From contig JADMKE010000016.1 in NCBI GenBank assembly GCA_018780035.1, positions 372,001 to 436,000 on the forward strand: a stretch of DNA of 64,000 nucleotides, in the 5' to 3' direction. Under the pieces are notes generated by a model. It did not search any database and had not been told where the DNA came from. It saw only the letters and a program-made list of their open reading frames with translations. Below, one piece after another: positions 16,899-25,596 of this stretch. Within the stretch, counting starts at the first letter, position 1. The number at the start of each line of letters is the position of its first letter. Source of the DNA: Candidatus Sericytochromatia bacterium. GTDB lineage: Bacteria > Cyanobacteriota > Sericytochromatia > UBA7694. The position numbers were made by a program, and so were the translations under genes.

Positions 16899-18542
16899 CT
16901 AATCGCTCATCACGTTGAGGGGTTGGTTTTTCAGAAAGCGTTGCAAATCGTGTAACAATTCAGCGGCTTCCGGGCGGTTCTGACTCAAGGCCCAATTGAC
17001 CTGCCGGGCCAGGGCCAGACTTTCCAGGCAGCGGGCCAGGGTCAGAGCAAAGCGCCGAGCCCCCGTTTCAACCGCATCGCTGCCTGTGCTGGCCGTGTGT
17101 TTGAGCCAATCACAGGCCTGTTTGCTGGTTTGTAAGGCCAATTGAGCCACGGCTGCTACGGCTGGTTGCGTGAGTTCTGATGCCCAGCTTGTCAGGCTTT
17201 CCAAGAAGCTGTCAATTTCTGCAGGGCCACGCAGGGCGCGCAATGTGTCGAGTGAGAGCACGTTGGTGGTGCCTTCCCAGATCGGCAGTACTTGCGCATC
17301 GCGCAGCAGCAGTGGCAGCCCCGTGTCTTCGACATAACCGGCCCCGCCAAAACACTCAAGGGTTTCACTCAGACAGGCCACAGCCTGTTTGCCGGTGATC
17401 AATTTGGTCAGAGGGGTGAGCACCCGCTGCAGATTTTTTTCAGCTGAATTCAGTTCGCCATTTTCGAGGCGTCCGAGCAAGTGCACCGCTTCAAAGGTCA
17501 GGGCAAAGGCACCCGCTAATTCGGCTTTGAGCATATTTAAGGTATCGCGGTGCAGGGGTTTTTCCGCCAACGGCGCGCCAAAGGCCACGCGTTTTTGGGC
17601 ATAGTCTTCGGCCAAGGCCAGCCCCCGGCGCATCAAGGCGATGGCAGAGACGCTGTTCCAGGTGCGGGTCACATTCAACATGGGGGTGATGTTTTTGACA
17701 CCATCGTGGGGGCCGACCACCAATTCGGCAGGCGTGCCATGCAGCAATAATTCCGCTGTCGGCACCTTGCGCGTGCCCAATTTGTCTTTGAGGCGGCAGA
17801 CCTCGATATTTTTGAGTTTGCCCTGTTCATCCCGCAATTCGACAAAAAACAGTGCCAGACCTTTGCCGCCAGGGCCATTGCCTTCTGGGCGGGCCAGGGT
17901 CAGGGTCATTTGTGAGGTGGTTGCAGAGGTAAACCATTTGCGCCCGTACAAACGCCACTGACCGTCTTCTAGGCGGGCTTGGGTTTCGGTCAGACCGACA
18001 TCTGAGCCACCCGTCAGTTCGGTCATCCATTGACCACTGGTCCAAAATCTTTCGGGATCGCGGCTGGTCAAATGCGGTAGGGCTTGGTCGATCAGGGCCT
18101 GATTGCCGGTTGCCAATAAGGTCGAAGCCGCTCCATCGGTCATCGCCAGGGGGCAGCTGTAAATATCTGTTGAAGGTGTAAAGAGGTAGACCAAGGCAAA
18201 TTGGTAGACCCGCGAGAGGGGCCCATATTTTTTTTCGTAGGGCAGAGCGACCAGACCAAAGCGGGTGGTCAGACGCTCGGCTTCTTTCCAGAGGGCTGTG
18301 ACTTGGATTTTATCGACACGGTTTCCCCAGGCGTCGTAATGCGTGAGCACAGGCTCGTTGAGACGATCAGCCAATTGCCATTGGTAGAGCTCACCCGCGC
18401 TCAGCTCTCCCATTTCGGAGAGGTCAGCTTCGATTTCGGCAGGCAAATGATTCTGGCTGAAGCGAGCCAAGCTACTGCTGAGCAGGGTGTCGGCATGGTA
18501 TTGATTGCTTAGGCTGGGGGCGGGTTGTTGAAAGAGTTCCAT
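16899..18542 (-). CDS. Acyl-CoA dehydrogenase family protein (AidB-like)
   Basis: 547 residues, longer than the about 380 of classical acyl-CoA dehydrogenases and near the length of AidB. FAD-enzyme motifs are CPLAMTDGAASTL, the flavin-contact region WMTELTGGSDVG, the strand GRKWFTSATTSQM, RTWNSVSAIALMRRGLALAEDYAQKR split over the helical domain, and LECFGGAGYVEDTGLPLLLRDAQVLPIWEGTTNV. The 'TELTGGSDVG' and 'IWEGTTNV' signatures place it with AidB/isovaleryl-CoA-dehydrogenase-like proteins. AidB binds DNA and protects against alkylation; others oxidise branched or long acyl-CoAs. The substrate cannot be set from sequence. AGGAG precedes ATG 18542. The downstream ferredoxin is a likely partner. 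Confidence 0.87.
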   Translation of the reverse strand: MELFQQPAPSLSNQYHADTLLSSSLARFSQNHLPAEIEADLSEMGELSAGELYQWQLADRLNEPVLTHYDAWGNRVDKIQVTALWKEAERLTTRFGLVALPYEKKYGPLSRVYQFALVYLFTPSTDIYSCPLAMTDGAASTLLATGNQALIDQALPHLTSRDPERFWTSGQWMTELTGGSDVGLTETQARLEDGQWRLYGRKWFTSATTSQMTLTLARPEGNGPGGKGLALFFVELRDEQGKLKNIEVCRLKDKLGTRKVPTAELLLHGTPAELVVGPHDGVKNITPMLNVTRTWNSVSAIALMRRGLALAEDYAQKRVAFGAPLAEKPLHRDTLNMLKAELAGAFALTFEAVHLLGRLENGELNSAEKNLQRVLTPLTKLITGKQAVACLSETLECFGGAGYVEDTGLPLLLRDAQVLPIWEGTTNVLSLDTLRALRGPAEIDSFLESLTSWASELTQPAVAAVAQLALQTSKQACDWLKHTASTGSDAVETGARRFALTLARCLESLALARQVNWALSQNRPEAAELLHDLQRFLKNQPLNVMSD

Positions 18543-18591
18543 CGGTCTGGCTCCTGGGAGAGGTGGGTGAGTCTATTGTACCGCTACAAAC

Positions 18592-21219
18592 TTACAAACG
18601 GGGATCCACAGGCTCACTCTCCAGTGCCAGCAGTCCGGCCACACAGCGATGCACTTCGCGCAGTGGCGCACGGGCCACAAAACGCTCCAGGGCTTCTTGC
18701 CCCAGGGCAAACTCGCGCAAAGCCAATGAACGTTTGGCGCCCAGCCCGCGTTTTTTTAAGCGCGCCAGGTGTTCAGGAACTGTGTATTCGGGGCTGTAGA
18801 TCAGGCGCAGATACTCCCGGCCCCGGCATTTCACCCCGGGTTGCACATAGCCTTTGCTGCCCTGGCTGACCACCTGCAGCGGTTTGATCACCATGCCTTC
18901 GCCGCCTGCAGCGGTCAGCGAATGCCACCAGGCAATGGCGGCTTCGACGCTTTCAGGCTGATCATAGTGTACCATTTTCCAGGCTGTGGCTTTAAACAGC
19001 CCTGGATCGGCCTGGGCCAATTCGGCCAGGGTTTCGATCTGCCAGCGATGACTGGAGTCGCTATAGACCTTGCCTTCGCTGGCCAAAATCTGAAAGGGCG
19101 CGAGTTTGTAGTCTTCCAATTGGCTAACGGGCCAACAATAAGGGCGATAGGCCTGGGCAAAGGCCTGAACCATGGTTTGACGCGCCTCAAAGCGGGCCAA
19201 CAAGGCGCTGACCTCGGATGTGGGTAGCCGTGTTTGGGCTTGCCGCAGCAGGGCATTGGTTTGGGCCAGGGCAGCTTGGCCCGAAGCTCCCACGGCAGCG
19301 TATTGCTGGTAAATTAACTCCTGGGCCTTGGCCGACCAAGGCAGCAATTCGGCATCCAGACAAAACCAATCGCTCTCAAAGCGCTCCCACCATTGGGCCT
19401 GCGTCAGGGTTTGAATCAGGCGCTGCAAAAAGGCGATTTCAAGCGCGGGATCTTTAAAAAAGGCCCGGCCTGTGCGGGTATAGATACAACCGGGGGTCTC
19501 ACCACTCACACCAAAGCGCTGTTGGGCCACTTGGGTACTGCGGCAGATCACGACCACAGCCCGTGAACCCATGTGTTTTTCTTGGCAGATGACCTCGTTT
19601 AAGCCCTGGCTGCGGTAATATTGCAGCGCTTCGCGGGGGTGTTCGAGATAGTCGGGGTCTGCTGCTGTTTCACAGGGCGACATTGTCGGTGGCAAATAGA
19701 TCAGCCAGCGCGGATCGACACTGAAGCGGCTGAGCACTTCCAGCGCGGCAGCGTTGTTTTCGGCCTGAATTAAGATCTGGCGCTTGAGCCGGGTTTCGAT
19801 GATTTGTTTGCCGGTGATCTCACTCAATTCCAAGCGGCGGTCGTCCCATTGCTGGGCTGTGAGCGTGCCCTCTGAGCCAGGCCGAAGAGTGCCCCCTGAA
19901 CCAAGTAATTCTGCCTCTGTGGGCAATGCAAGTGGGCGCAGGGGTTCGCAATAGACCCGAGCGGCAGGCACCGACACCAGCTCCTGCTCTGGGTAGCGCA
20001 GGGCCGTCAGTTTGCCCCCAAAGACACAGCCGGTATCAAGGCAGATCGTTCCATTGAGCCATTCGGCCTGGGGCACGGGGGTGTGGCCGTAGACCACTTT
20101 GGCGCGGCCCCGGTATTCCGCAGCCCAATTGGCGCGCACGGGCAGGCCAAATTCATCAATCTCACCCGTGGTTTCGCCGTAGAGGGCAAATTCGCGCACC
20201 CGGCCCGAGGAACGGTTTTGCAGCTCCGCCCGCATGCCTGCATGGGCCACCACCAATTGCCCTTGATCCAACACCAAATGGCTGACCAGCCCGTCAATAA
20301 AGCGGTCGGCCTGTTTGCGCAAAGCGCTCTGCTCGGGCTCGGGCAGCGCTTCGACTTCCGCCACACTCTGTTGCAGGCCATGATTGAGCTTGACGTTTTT
20401 ACCACGCAGCCAGCGCTGAAATTTTTGCTCGTGGTTGCCTGGCACACAGAGCGCGGTTCCGGCTGCCACCATTTGCATCGCCAGACGCAGACAATCGAGC
20501 ACCCGTGGCCCGCGATCAACGAGATCACCCAAAAACAACACGCGCCGCCCATTTGGGTGGCGATAACCCGCCTCGGCATCGCGCATATATCCCAATTGTG
20601 CCAAAAGCAGTTCCAGTTCATCCCCGCAGCCATGTACATCGCCAATGATATCAAAGGGGCCAGCATCGTCGCGTTTGTCGGTCCAGAGCTTGACCCGCTC
20701 TAGCTTGACCTGCTCAACCTCTTCGGGGCTGTTGAGCACGTAAATATAGCGAAAGCCCTCTTGTTTCAACGAAGACAGGGTTTTGCGCAATTGCCGGTTC
20801 TGGTTGGCGACCACATGGGGCCCAAATTGCCGGTCTGGCCGCTGGGCATTGCGATCATGGCAGAGCCGCTCGGGCATTTTAAGCACAATTGCCACAGGCA
20901 GCACGTGGTGTTTTTTCGCCAGGGCCAGGGCCTGTTTGCGGGCATCCGGCTGAACATGGGTGGCGTCAATCACGCTCAGGCGTCCGGCGGCCAGACGTTT
21001 GTCGGCAATGGTATAGACCAGCTCAAAGGCATCGTGGGTGGCGCTTTGATCGTTGGGATTGTCGGCCACGAGCCCCCGGCAAAAGTCTGAAGAAATCACC
21101 TCGGTGGGCAGAAAGTGTTTGGCCGCAAAGCTGGATTTGCCCGAGCCAGAAACGCCAATCAGCAAGACCAGCGAGAGTTCAGGGATTTTTAGGGTGTGGG
21201 GAGCTTGCTCTCTAGTCAT
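18592..21219 (-). CDS. pnkp: Polynucleotide kinase-phosphatase/ligase Pnkp (RNA repair)
   Basis: 875 residues in three parts. The kinase has the P-loop GVSGSGKSS (about residues 23-31) and adds 5'-phosphate. The metallophosphatase has DIIGDVHG, LFLGDLVDRGP, PGNHE and YGHTPVP (about 185-430) and removes 2',3'-cyclic or 3'-phosphate. The C-terminal ligase module has the adenylation Lys in EKHMGSRA (near residue 547). This is the Hen1-associated bacterial Pnkp, which heals and seals cut RNA such as tRNA cleaved by ribotoxins. ATG 21219 is preferred over GTG 21264 because homologues start a few residues before the P-loop. It overlaps the end of the KptA remnant by 8 bases, and Hen1 lies upstream on the same strand. 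Confidence 0.95.
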   Translation of the reverse strand: MTREQAPHTLKIPELSLVLLIGVSGSGKSSFAAKHFLPTEVISSDFCRGLVADNPNDQSATHDAFELVYTIADKRLAAGRLSVIDATHVQPDARKQALALAKKHHVLPVAIVLKMPERLCHDRNAQRPDRQFGPHVVANQNRQLRKTLSSLKQEGFRYIYVLNSPEEVEQVKLERVKLWTDKRDDAGPFDIIGDVHGCGDELELLLAQLGYMRDAEAGYRHPNGRRVLFLGDLVDRGPRVLDCLRLAMQMVAAGTALCVPGNHEQKFQRWLRGKNVKLNHGLQQSVAEVEALPEPEQSALRKQADRFIDGLVSHLVLDQGQLVVAHAGMRAELQNRSSGRVREFALYGETTGEIDEFGLPVRANWAAEYRGRAKVVYGHTPVPQAEWLNGTICLDTGCVFGGKLTALRYPEQELVSVPAARVYCEPLRPLALPTEAELLGSGGTLRPGSEGTLTAQQWDDRRLELSEITGKQIIETRLKRQILIQAENNAAALEVLSRFSVDPRWLIYLPPTMSPCETAADPDYLEHPREALQYYRSQGLNEVICQEKHMGSRAVVVICRSTQVAQQRFGVSGETPGCIYTRTGRAFFKDPALEIAFLQRLIQTLTQAQWWERFESDWFCLDAELLPWSAKAQELIYQQYAAVGASGQAALAQTNALLRQAQTRLPTSEVSALLARFEARQTMVQAFAQAYRPYCWPVSQLEDYKLAPFQILASEGKVYSDSSHRWQIETLAELAQADPGLFKATAWKMVHYDQPESVEAAIAWWHSLTAAGGEGMVIKPLQVVSQGSKGYVQPGVKCRGREYLRLIYSPEYTVPEHLARLKKRGLGAKRSLALREFALGQEALERFVARAPLREVHRCVAGLLALESEPVDPRL

Positions 21220-21397
21220 GGTTTTGCTCGCAGATCTGTATATATTCAGGCGGAATATGTTCACTCAACCACACGCCATTGGCTGAACAGTAAAAAACAT
21301 AACCCTGCGCATCCAGCCTTAAGCCAATCACCTCGGGCTGATGGCGCAGCACCAGACTCAGAAATTTGCTGAAATGTTTTAAAGGATCTTTGCTCAT
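21212..21397 (-). pseudogene. kptA: KptA (RNA 2'-phosphotransferase) remnant with the middle deleted in frame
   Basis: 61 residues. The first part, HFSKFLSLVLRHQPEVIGL followed by RLDAQGYV, matches the N-terminus of KptA/Tpt1 (SKFLS.VLRHKPE.IG..LD..G). The last part, CSANGVWLSEHIPPEYIQI, matches the C-terminus of KptA (ENGVWLT...EFL). About 110-120 residues between them are absent, and the frame is kept. KptA removes the internal 2'-phosphate from spliced or repaired RNA using NAD+. The first conserved Arg (in LRH) remains, but the His and other Arg residues of the active site and the NAD+ site are gone, so it cannot be active. ATG 21397 overlaps the upstream stop (ATGA), so it is still in a coupled operon. 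Confidence 0.72.
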
Positions 21398-24300
21398 AAA
21401 TGTTTGGGCAGATCCCAATACCATTGCTGAATTTCTTTAAACTGGGCCGAAGTGAGCTTCGACTCCAATTTTTCTCTGAACGGCGCATCCATAAAATCCC
21501 CGAACTGCTTCCAACTGCTGGCATTGATCAGTTCATAGGTCAGTTTTTGTAAATCGCCCCCACTCACCCAGCCGACTCCGTCCATCAGTTTGCTGCAGAC
21601 CGTTTGAAGGGTGCTGGGATTGAGCTTGCGGAACAGAGCTTTGTTGTCGGCTTGTACCTCTGCATCCTGCAGAAAACTGCGGATCGCTGGAGAACGGCCT
21701 TTTTCTGCCAAGGCCAAAAGGTATTCTTCACATTTTCCGCTGATCGCGTTATTCCCTGTTTTTTCGTAGGCTTTGAGTAGCCAAACCGCAATTTTTCCTG
21801 CTTCAGCATCATTTTCCATCTCACTGGCCAATTGTTTGAGATCGATTTTGCCGATCAGGTCCAAGTAGAGATTGTCTGAGTAAGGGGTTTGATCCAAAAT
21901 CTGGTAGATCACCTTTTCCTGGGCTGCTGTGGTGGGATCTTGATTCATCAGGTATGTGATCATGTCTGCCTTGGTGGTATTGCTGGCATTTTTCATGACC
22001 TTGACCATCATGTCGTATTCTTCGGTGGCGGTATTGCCCGCGTCGAGGTTTTTAAACAGCCGGATGCGGAAATCATCGGGCAGTTTTTTCAGGCCTTCTT
22101 CGCTCAATGCTTTCAGGAAAGTATAAGCCACATCATCAGAACTGGTATCGGGCCAGATATAATTCTGGTTGGTGACACCTGTAAAAAAGGCCTGAAGCTG
22201 TTTGTTCATTTCGGTTGTGGGCAAATCCAGGGTGGCCAAGACATTCATGATTTTGGCTGCATCTTCGGTTTTTCCCAATTTGCTGCCCAAGCGGCTGAGA
22301 TCAAGCGATTGGGCAATCAATTTGCGATTCTGTGGGCTGGCTTGGCTGATGATCTCTTTGAGCGTGTTTTGGGCATCTGCCAGGGTGGGCCAAGTCATGA
22401 GTTTATTGAGCATATAGAGCTGGGTGTCAGCGCTGGCCCCTTGGGCCAATTTGCCAATGGTGCTGTATTCACTGGCGCTGGTCCAGTATTCATCAAGAGA
22501 GTCGAAAAGTTTGCGTTTGAGGCCTTCGTCCAAATTGGCAACGGCAGTTTCATTCAGGCCTTTCAGGAATTTCATGGCCGTATCATCATCGCGGGTATTC
22601 ACAAACAGGCCTTGGGCTTTGACTCCACTGAAAAACTGGTTGAGTTTTTCACTGAGTTCGGCCTGGGGCAAATCCAAGCTAATGATAAAATTCATCATTT
22701 TGGCGGCCCGGCCTGCACTTTCCAATTCTGACCCCAGACGGGTCAGATCGAGATTTTTGACAATCTGTTTGCGCTCTTCGGGGCTGGATTTTGCCAGAAG
22801 GGTCACGATGGCCTTTTCTGCTCGGGCATAAGTGGCACCGCTTAACAATTGATTGATCATATAGGTTTTGGTGCTGGCATCCGCTGCTTCCGCCAGTTTT
22901 TCAATCAGACCGTATTCTTCTCCGGAGGTCCAGCAGGATTCGAGATTGTCAAAGAGTTTTTGAACCATCTCCTGGCCCAGCACTGAGCGCAAACTGCCCA
23001 CACTGATATCCAAGGTCTGAAGCTCTTTTAAAAACTCTCGGGTGATATTGTCGTCTTCATACCACTTCGAAGACAGCCGCTCGACATAACCTTTAAATTG
23101 ATCATGTCCCGCACCTGCTTGAATCATCCAGGCCAATAATTGCCCTGATTTTTGATTGTCCATGCGTTCAATAAAATCGGGAACGGCATTTTTGCCATTT
23201 AATTGCACGGCATTTAAAAATTCTTTGAATTTTTCGGGTCCCTGAGCGCGGGCTTCAGTTAGATTTTGCCAGATCAGATCTTTGAGCCGATCCGAGGCCC
23301 CATGAACCGAGTGGGTAATAAAGCTGTTGAGCAGTTCGGCGGTCATTTGCCCTTTGAGTTGGGGGGATTTGGCCGAACGATAGAGCATTTCGATCATGGC
23401 GGTTTCATCCACAACCTTGACGCCCTCGTTGAGGATTTTCAACATCTGCAGGCGATTACCATCACTCAATTTGTCAAAGAGGCCTGTCAGGGCCTTGCTT
23501 TTTTGCAGGGAGCTGACCATGGCTTTGCTGTCGTTAAAACTCAAGAGACTGAGTTCTTTTTGGACCTCGGGCTCCAGAGACTCTTTGAGGAAACCCATGA
23601 TGGCGTTATCATCACTCAGCCAACGGGTATCTACCCCTCGGATAATATCTCCCACGGCTTTATTTAGCAATTCAGAGGGCAATTCTCCGCCAAATTTGAG
23701 AATTTGGCGCAACACCACACCGACCAAATCTTTGCCATCGCCGGTCTGACCCAGAATAGACTGAATTTTGGCCAAATCACCATATTGTTTTTGCAAGGCG
23801 TCGAGCCCTTTGCGCAGGCTATCTCCGTCTTTGGCCATGATAATCGTGCGGTGAACGTCGGTTAAGACCTTTTTGTCTTCGGCAATCATGTACTCTGCCA
23901 GCAATTCAGCGGCAATTCCACCGATGGTAAAACCCAGATTCCAGGGGCTGCCGGGGGGCACTGAGGTGGCCACTACTAAGCCATTCATAATGCCTGCTGC
24001 GCCACAGGCCAGCGAGGTATCTGCACTCAGACGCATTTTATACGGGGTGCCATCGACACTGTCGTCGACATAGTTCAGGCCCAGGGCGTTGGCACTGTAA
24101 TAGGCGGCACTGTAACCAGCCAAGACATTGCCCAGCGAAATCCGAGAAATAATCGCCTCTGCCCCTTTTGCCCCCATTTTTCCGCCGACTTTCAGAAACA
24201 GATCCGCGAGGGTTTTAAGCCCTTTTTCGGCCCCTTCTTTGCCAATCAGTTTGGCCAAGGCCTCGGGAGCGGTTGTGTCCATCACTTTGATCACAAAGTC

Positions 24301-25470
24301 AAACAGGCCACTCAGGGCTTTGCCTGTCAGCCCGGCTCCCCCGCCTACCAATTTATTGATAAACGCAACATGCTCTGCGGTGAGTTTGCCGCCACCGTGT
24401 TTGATCATAAAGGCGGCAATGGCCTGGGCTGTGGGATTGATCAGCCCTTTGTAAATCTTACTGGCAGTGCTGGATGCTTTTAAAATCTGAGCAGCTTTGG
24501 CAGTGGCAGAGGCCGCTTTGGCTGCTTCTCCGGCGACGATCGAAGATCCAATATTGCCATGGGTGGTAGAATCACCGACCCCGGCGCGGGATTTATAGGC
24601 ATCGTAGATATTCTGGGCAATATTGCCAGAGGTGTCTTTGAGATCTTTCCAAAGTGAAGTGGGAATCTGCGCTTTCCAGTTTTGGACGGATTCAAAAATC
24701 TTGCCTTTGGCATCGACTTGGGCCTGAATCGCTTTGCCGGTTTTTTCCAGGAATTCAGCGGCCCCTTGGGGCAGGCTGTAATTTTGGCCTTTAAAGTTGA
24801 ATTCTGTTTTTCCAGCCTTGCGGGCTGTTTCGACCGATGCTAGAAAATCCATGCGGTTTTGATTGAGGGCTGTGATTTCGGTATTCATTTTGCCGATCAC
24901 CTGATCCACCTCTCCCCCTTCTTTGAGCAAGAGGGTCAGGCTGGTCATCAGATCTTGGCTGCCAAACCCCACTTTTTCAAGCAGGGGGCCCAAAACCCCA
25001 CTTTGGGCTTTGATCGCGGCAATTTCACTGTCTTTGAGCTGGACAAAACTGTTGACAGGATCCAGTCTTTGAACGGGTTTGACGGTGGTGGGGGTGCGTA
25101 TCTGACTGAGCAAAGAAGCAGCACTGCTCTGAAGCTCTTTGGCAATGGCCGGATTGGCATTTTTGACGGCATCTTCCAAAGCTTTGCTGAGGGTTTCGCG
25201 GCTGAGATTGGCCAGTGCTACCACCACAGAGCGTCCATCGGGCAATTGCACCGTGAGGTGGGCCGTGCCTTTGCTCTGCAATTGTTCGGCTTTGCCCATA
25301 AATTCATCTACAGTCAGGCGTTCGATGCTGCCTTCGGGAGTTTCAAAAATCACATCCGATTGGCTGCTTTTGAGGGACTCTTCTAGCTTTTGGATTTTTT
25401 CAGGTTTGAGGCCATGAACTTCGTTGGGATTGCTGAAGACGAGATTCCGATTGATATTGAGATTGCCCAT
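21394..25470 (-). CDS. 1358-residue signal-less repeat protein within the RNA-repair locus
   Basis: No known family. It begins MGNLNINRN, like the Omp85 protein at 57081-59345 (MSNLNING). Residues 1-280 are helical and soluble. A Gly/Ala-rich, partly hydrophobic centre follows at about 430-540 (LGNVLAGYSAAYYSANALGL, ACGAAGIMNGLVVATS, LGFTIGGIAAELLAEYMI), as in pore-forming or membrane-inserting proteins. The C-terminal half is all-helical, with at least three repeats of about 150 residues: KLFDNLESCWTSGEEY (near 840), KLFDSLDEYWTSASEY (near 988) and RLFKNLDAGNTATEEY (near 1142), each followed by a conserved 'DLxRLGSxL' or similar block. AGAGG precedes the ATG. It has its own promoter and overlaps the KptA remnant (ATGA). 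Confidence 0.8.
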   Translation of the reverse strand: MGNLNINRNLVFSNPNEVHGLKPEKIQKLEESLKSSQSDVIFETPEGSIERLTVDEFMGKAEQLQSKGTAHLTVQLPDGRSVVVALANLSRETLSKALEDAVKNANPAIAKELQSSAASLLSQIRTPTTVKPVQRLDPVNSFVQLKDSEIAAIKAQSGVLGPLLEKVGFGSQDLMTSLTLLLKEGGEVDQVIGKMNTEITALNQNRMDFLASVETARKAGKTEFNFKGQNYSLPQGAAEFLEKTGKAIQAQVDAKGKIFESVQNWKAQIPTSLWKDLKDTSGNIAQNIYDAYKSRAGVGDSTTHGNIGSSIVAGEAAKAASATAKAAQILKASSTASKIYKGLINPTAQAIAAFMIKHGGGKLTAEHVAFINKLVGGGAGLTGKALSGLFDFVIKVMDTTAPEALAKLIGKEGAEKGLKTLADLFLKVGGKMGAKGAEAIISRISLGNVLAGYSAAYYSANALGLNYVDDSVDGTPYKMRLSADTSLACGAAGIMNGLVVATSVPPGSPWNLGFTIGGIAAELLAEYMIAEDKKVLTDVHRTIIMAKDGDSLRKGLDALQKQYGDLAKIQSILGQTGDGKDLVGVVLRQILKFGGELPSELLNKAVGDIIRGVDTRWLSDDNAIMGFLKESLEPEVQKELSLLSFNDSKAMVSSLQKSKALTGLFDKLSDGNRLQMLKILNEGVKVVDETAMIEMLYRSAKSPQLKGQMTAELLNSFITHSVHGASDRLKDLIWQNLTEARAQGPEKFKEFLNAVQLNGKNAVPDFIERMDNQKSGQLLAWMIQAGAGHDQFKGYVERLSSKWYEDDNITREFLKELQTLDISVGSLRSVLGQEMVQKLFDNLESCWTSGEEYGLIEKLAEAADASTKTYMINQLLSGATYARAEKAIVTLLAKSSPEERKQIVKNLDLTRLGSELESAGRAAKMMNFIISLDLPQAELSEKLNQFFSGVKAQGLFVNTRDDDTAMKFLKGLNETAVANLDEGLKRKLFDSLDEYWTSASEYSTIGKLAQGASADTQLYMLNKLMTWPTLADAQNTLKEIISQASPQNRKLIAQSLDLSRLGSKLGKTEDAAKIMNVLATLDLPTTEMNKQLQAFFTGVTNQNYIWPDTSSDDVAYTFLKALSEEGLKKLPDDFRIRLFKNLDAGNTATEEYDMMVKVMKNASNTTKADMITYLMNQDPTTAAQEKVIYQILDQTPYSDNLYLDLIGKIDLKQLASEMENDAEAGKIAVWLLKAYEKTGNNAISGKCEEYLLALAEKGRSPAIRSFLQDAEVQADNKALFRKLNPSTLQTVCSKLMDGVGWVSGGDLQKLTYELINASSWKQFGDFMDAPFREKLESKLTSAQFKEIQQWYWDLPKHL

Positions 25471-25567
25471 ATGCTTTTTCCTCTGGCTTTTTCTGTTAAA
25501 TACAGACAGATTTTGTTTTTATTCACCTGATCAGCGAGGGGGAGTTTCACTCCAGCGGATAGTTTCA

Positions 25568-25596
25568 TTGTAGGCTGTTGGCTGCTATTTTTCAAA
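25568..25596 (-). promoter_or_regulatory. Sigma70-type promoter for the 1358-residue protein gene
   Basis: On the minus strand: TTGAAA (25591-25596), 17-base spacer, TACAAT (25568-25573). The -35/spacer overlaps the last codons and the stop of hen1. Transcription would start near 25561, about 90 bases before the start codon, and could run through the KptA remnant into pnkp. Confidence 0.7.
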
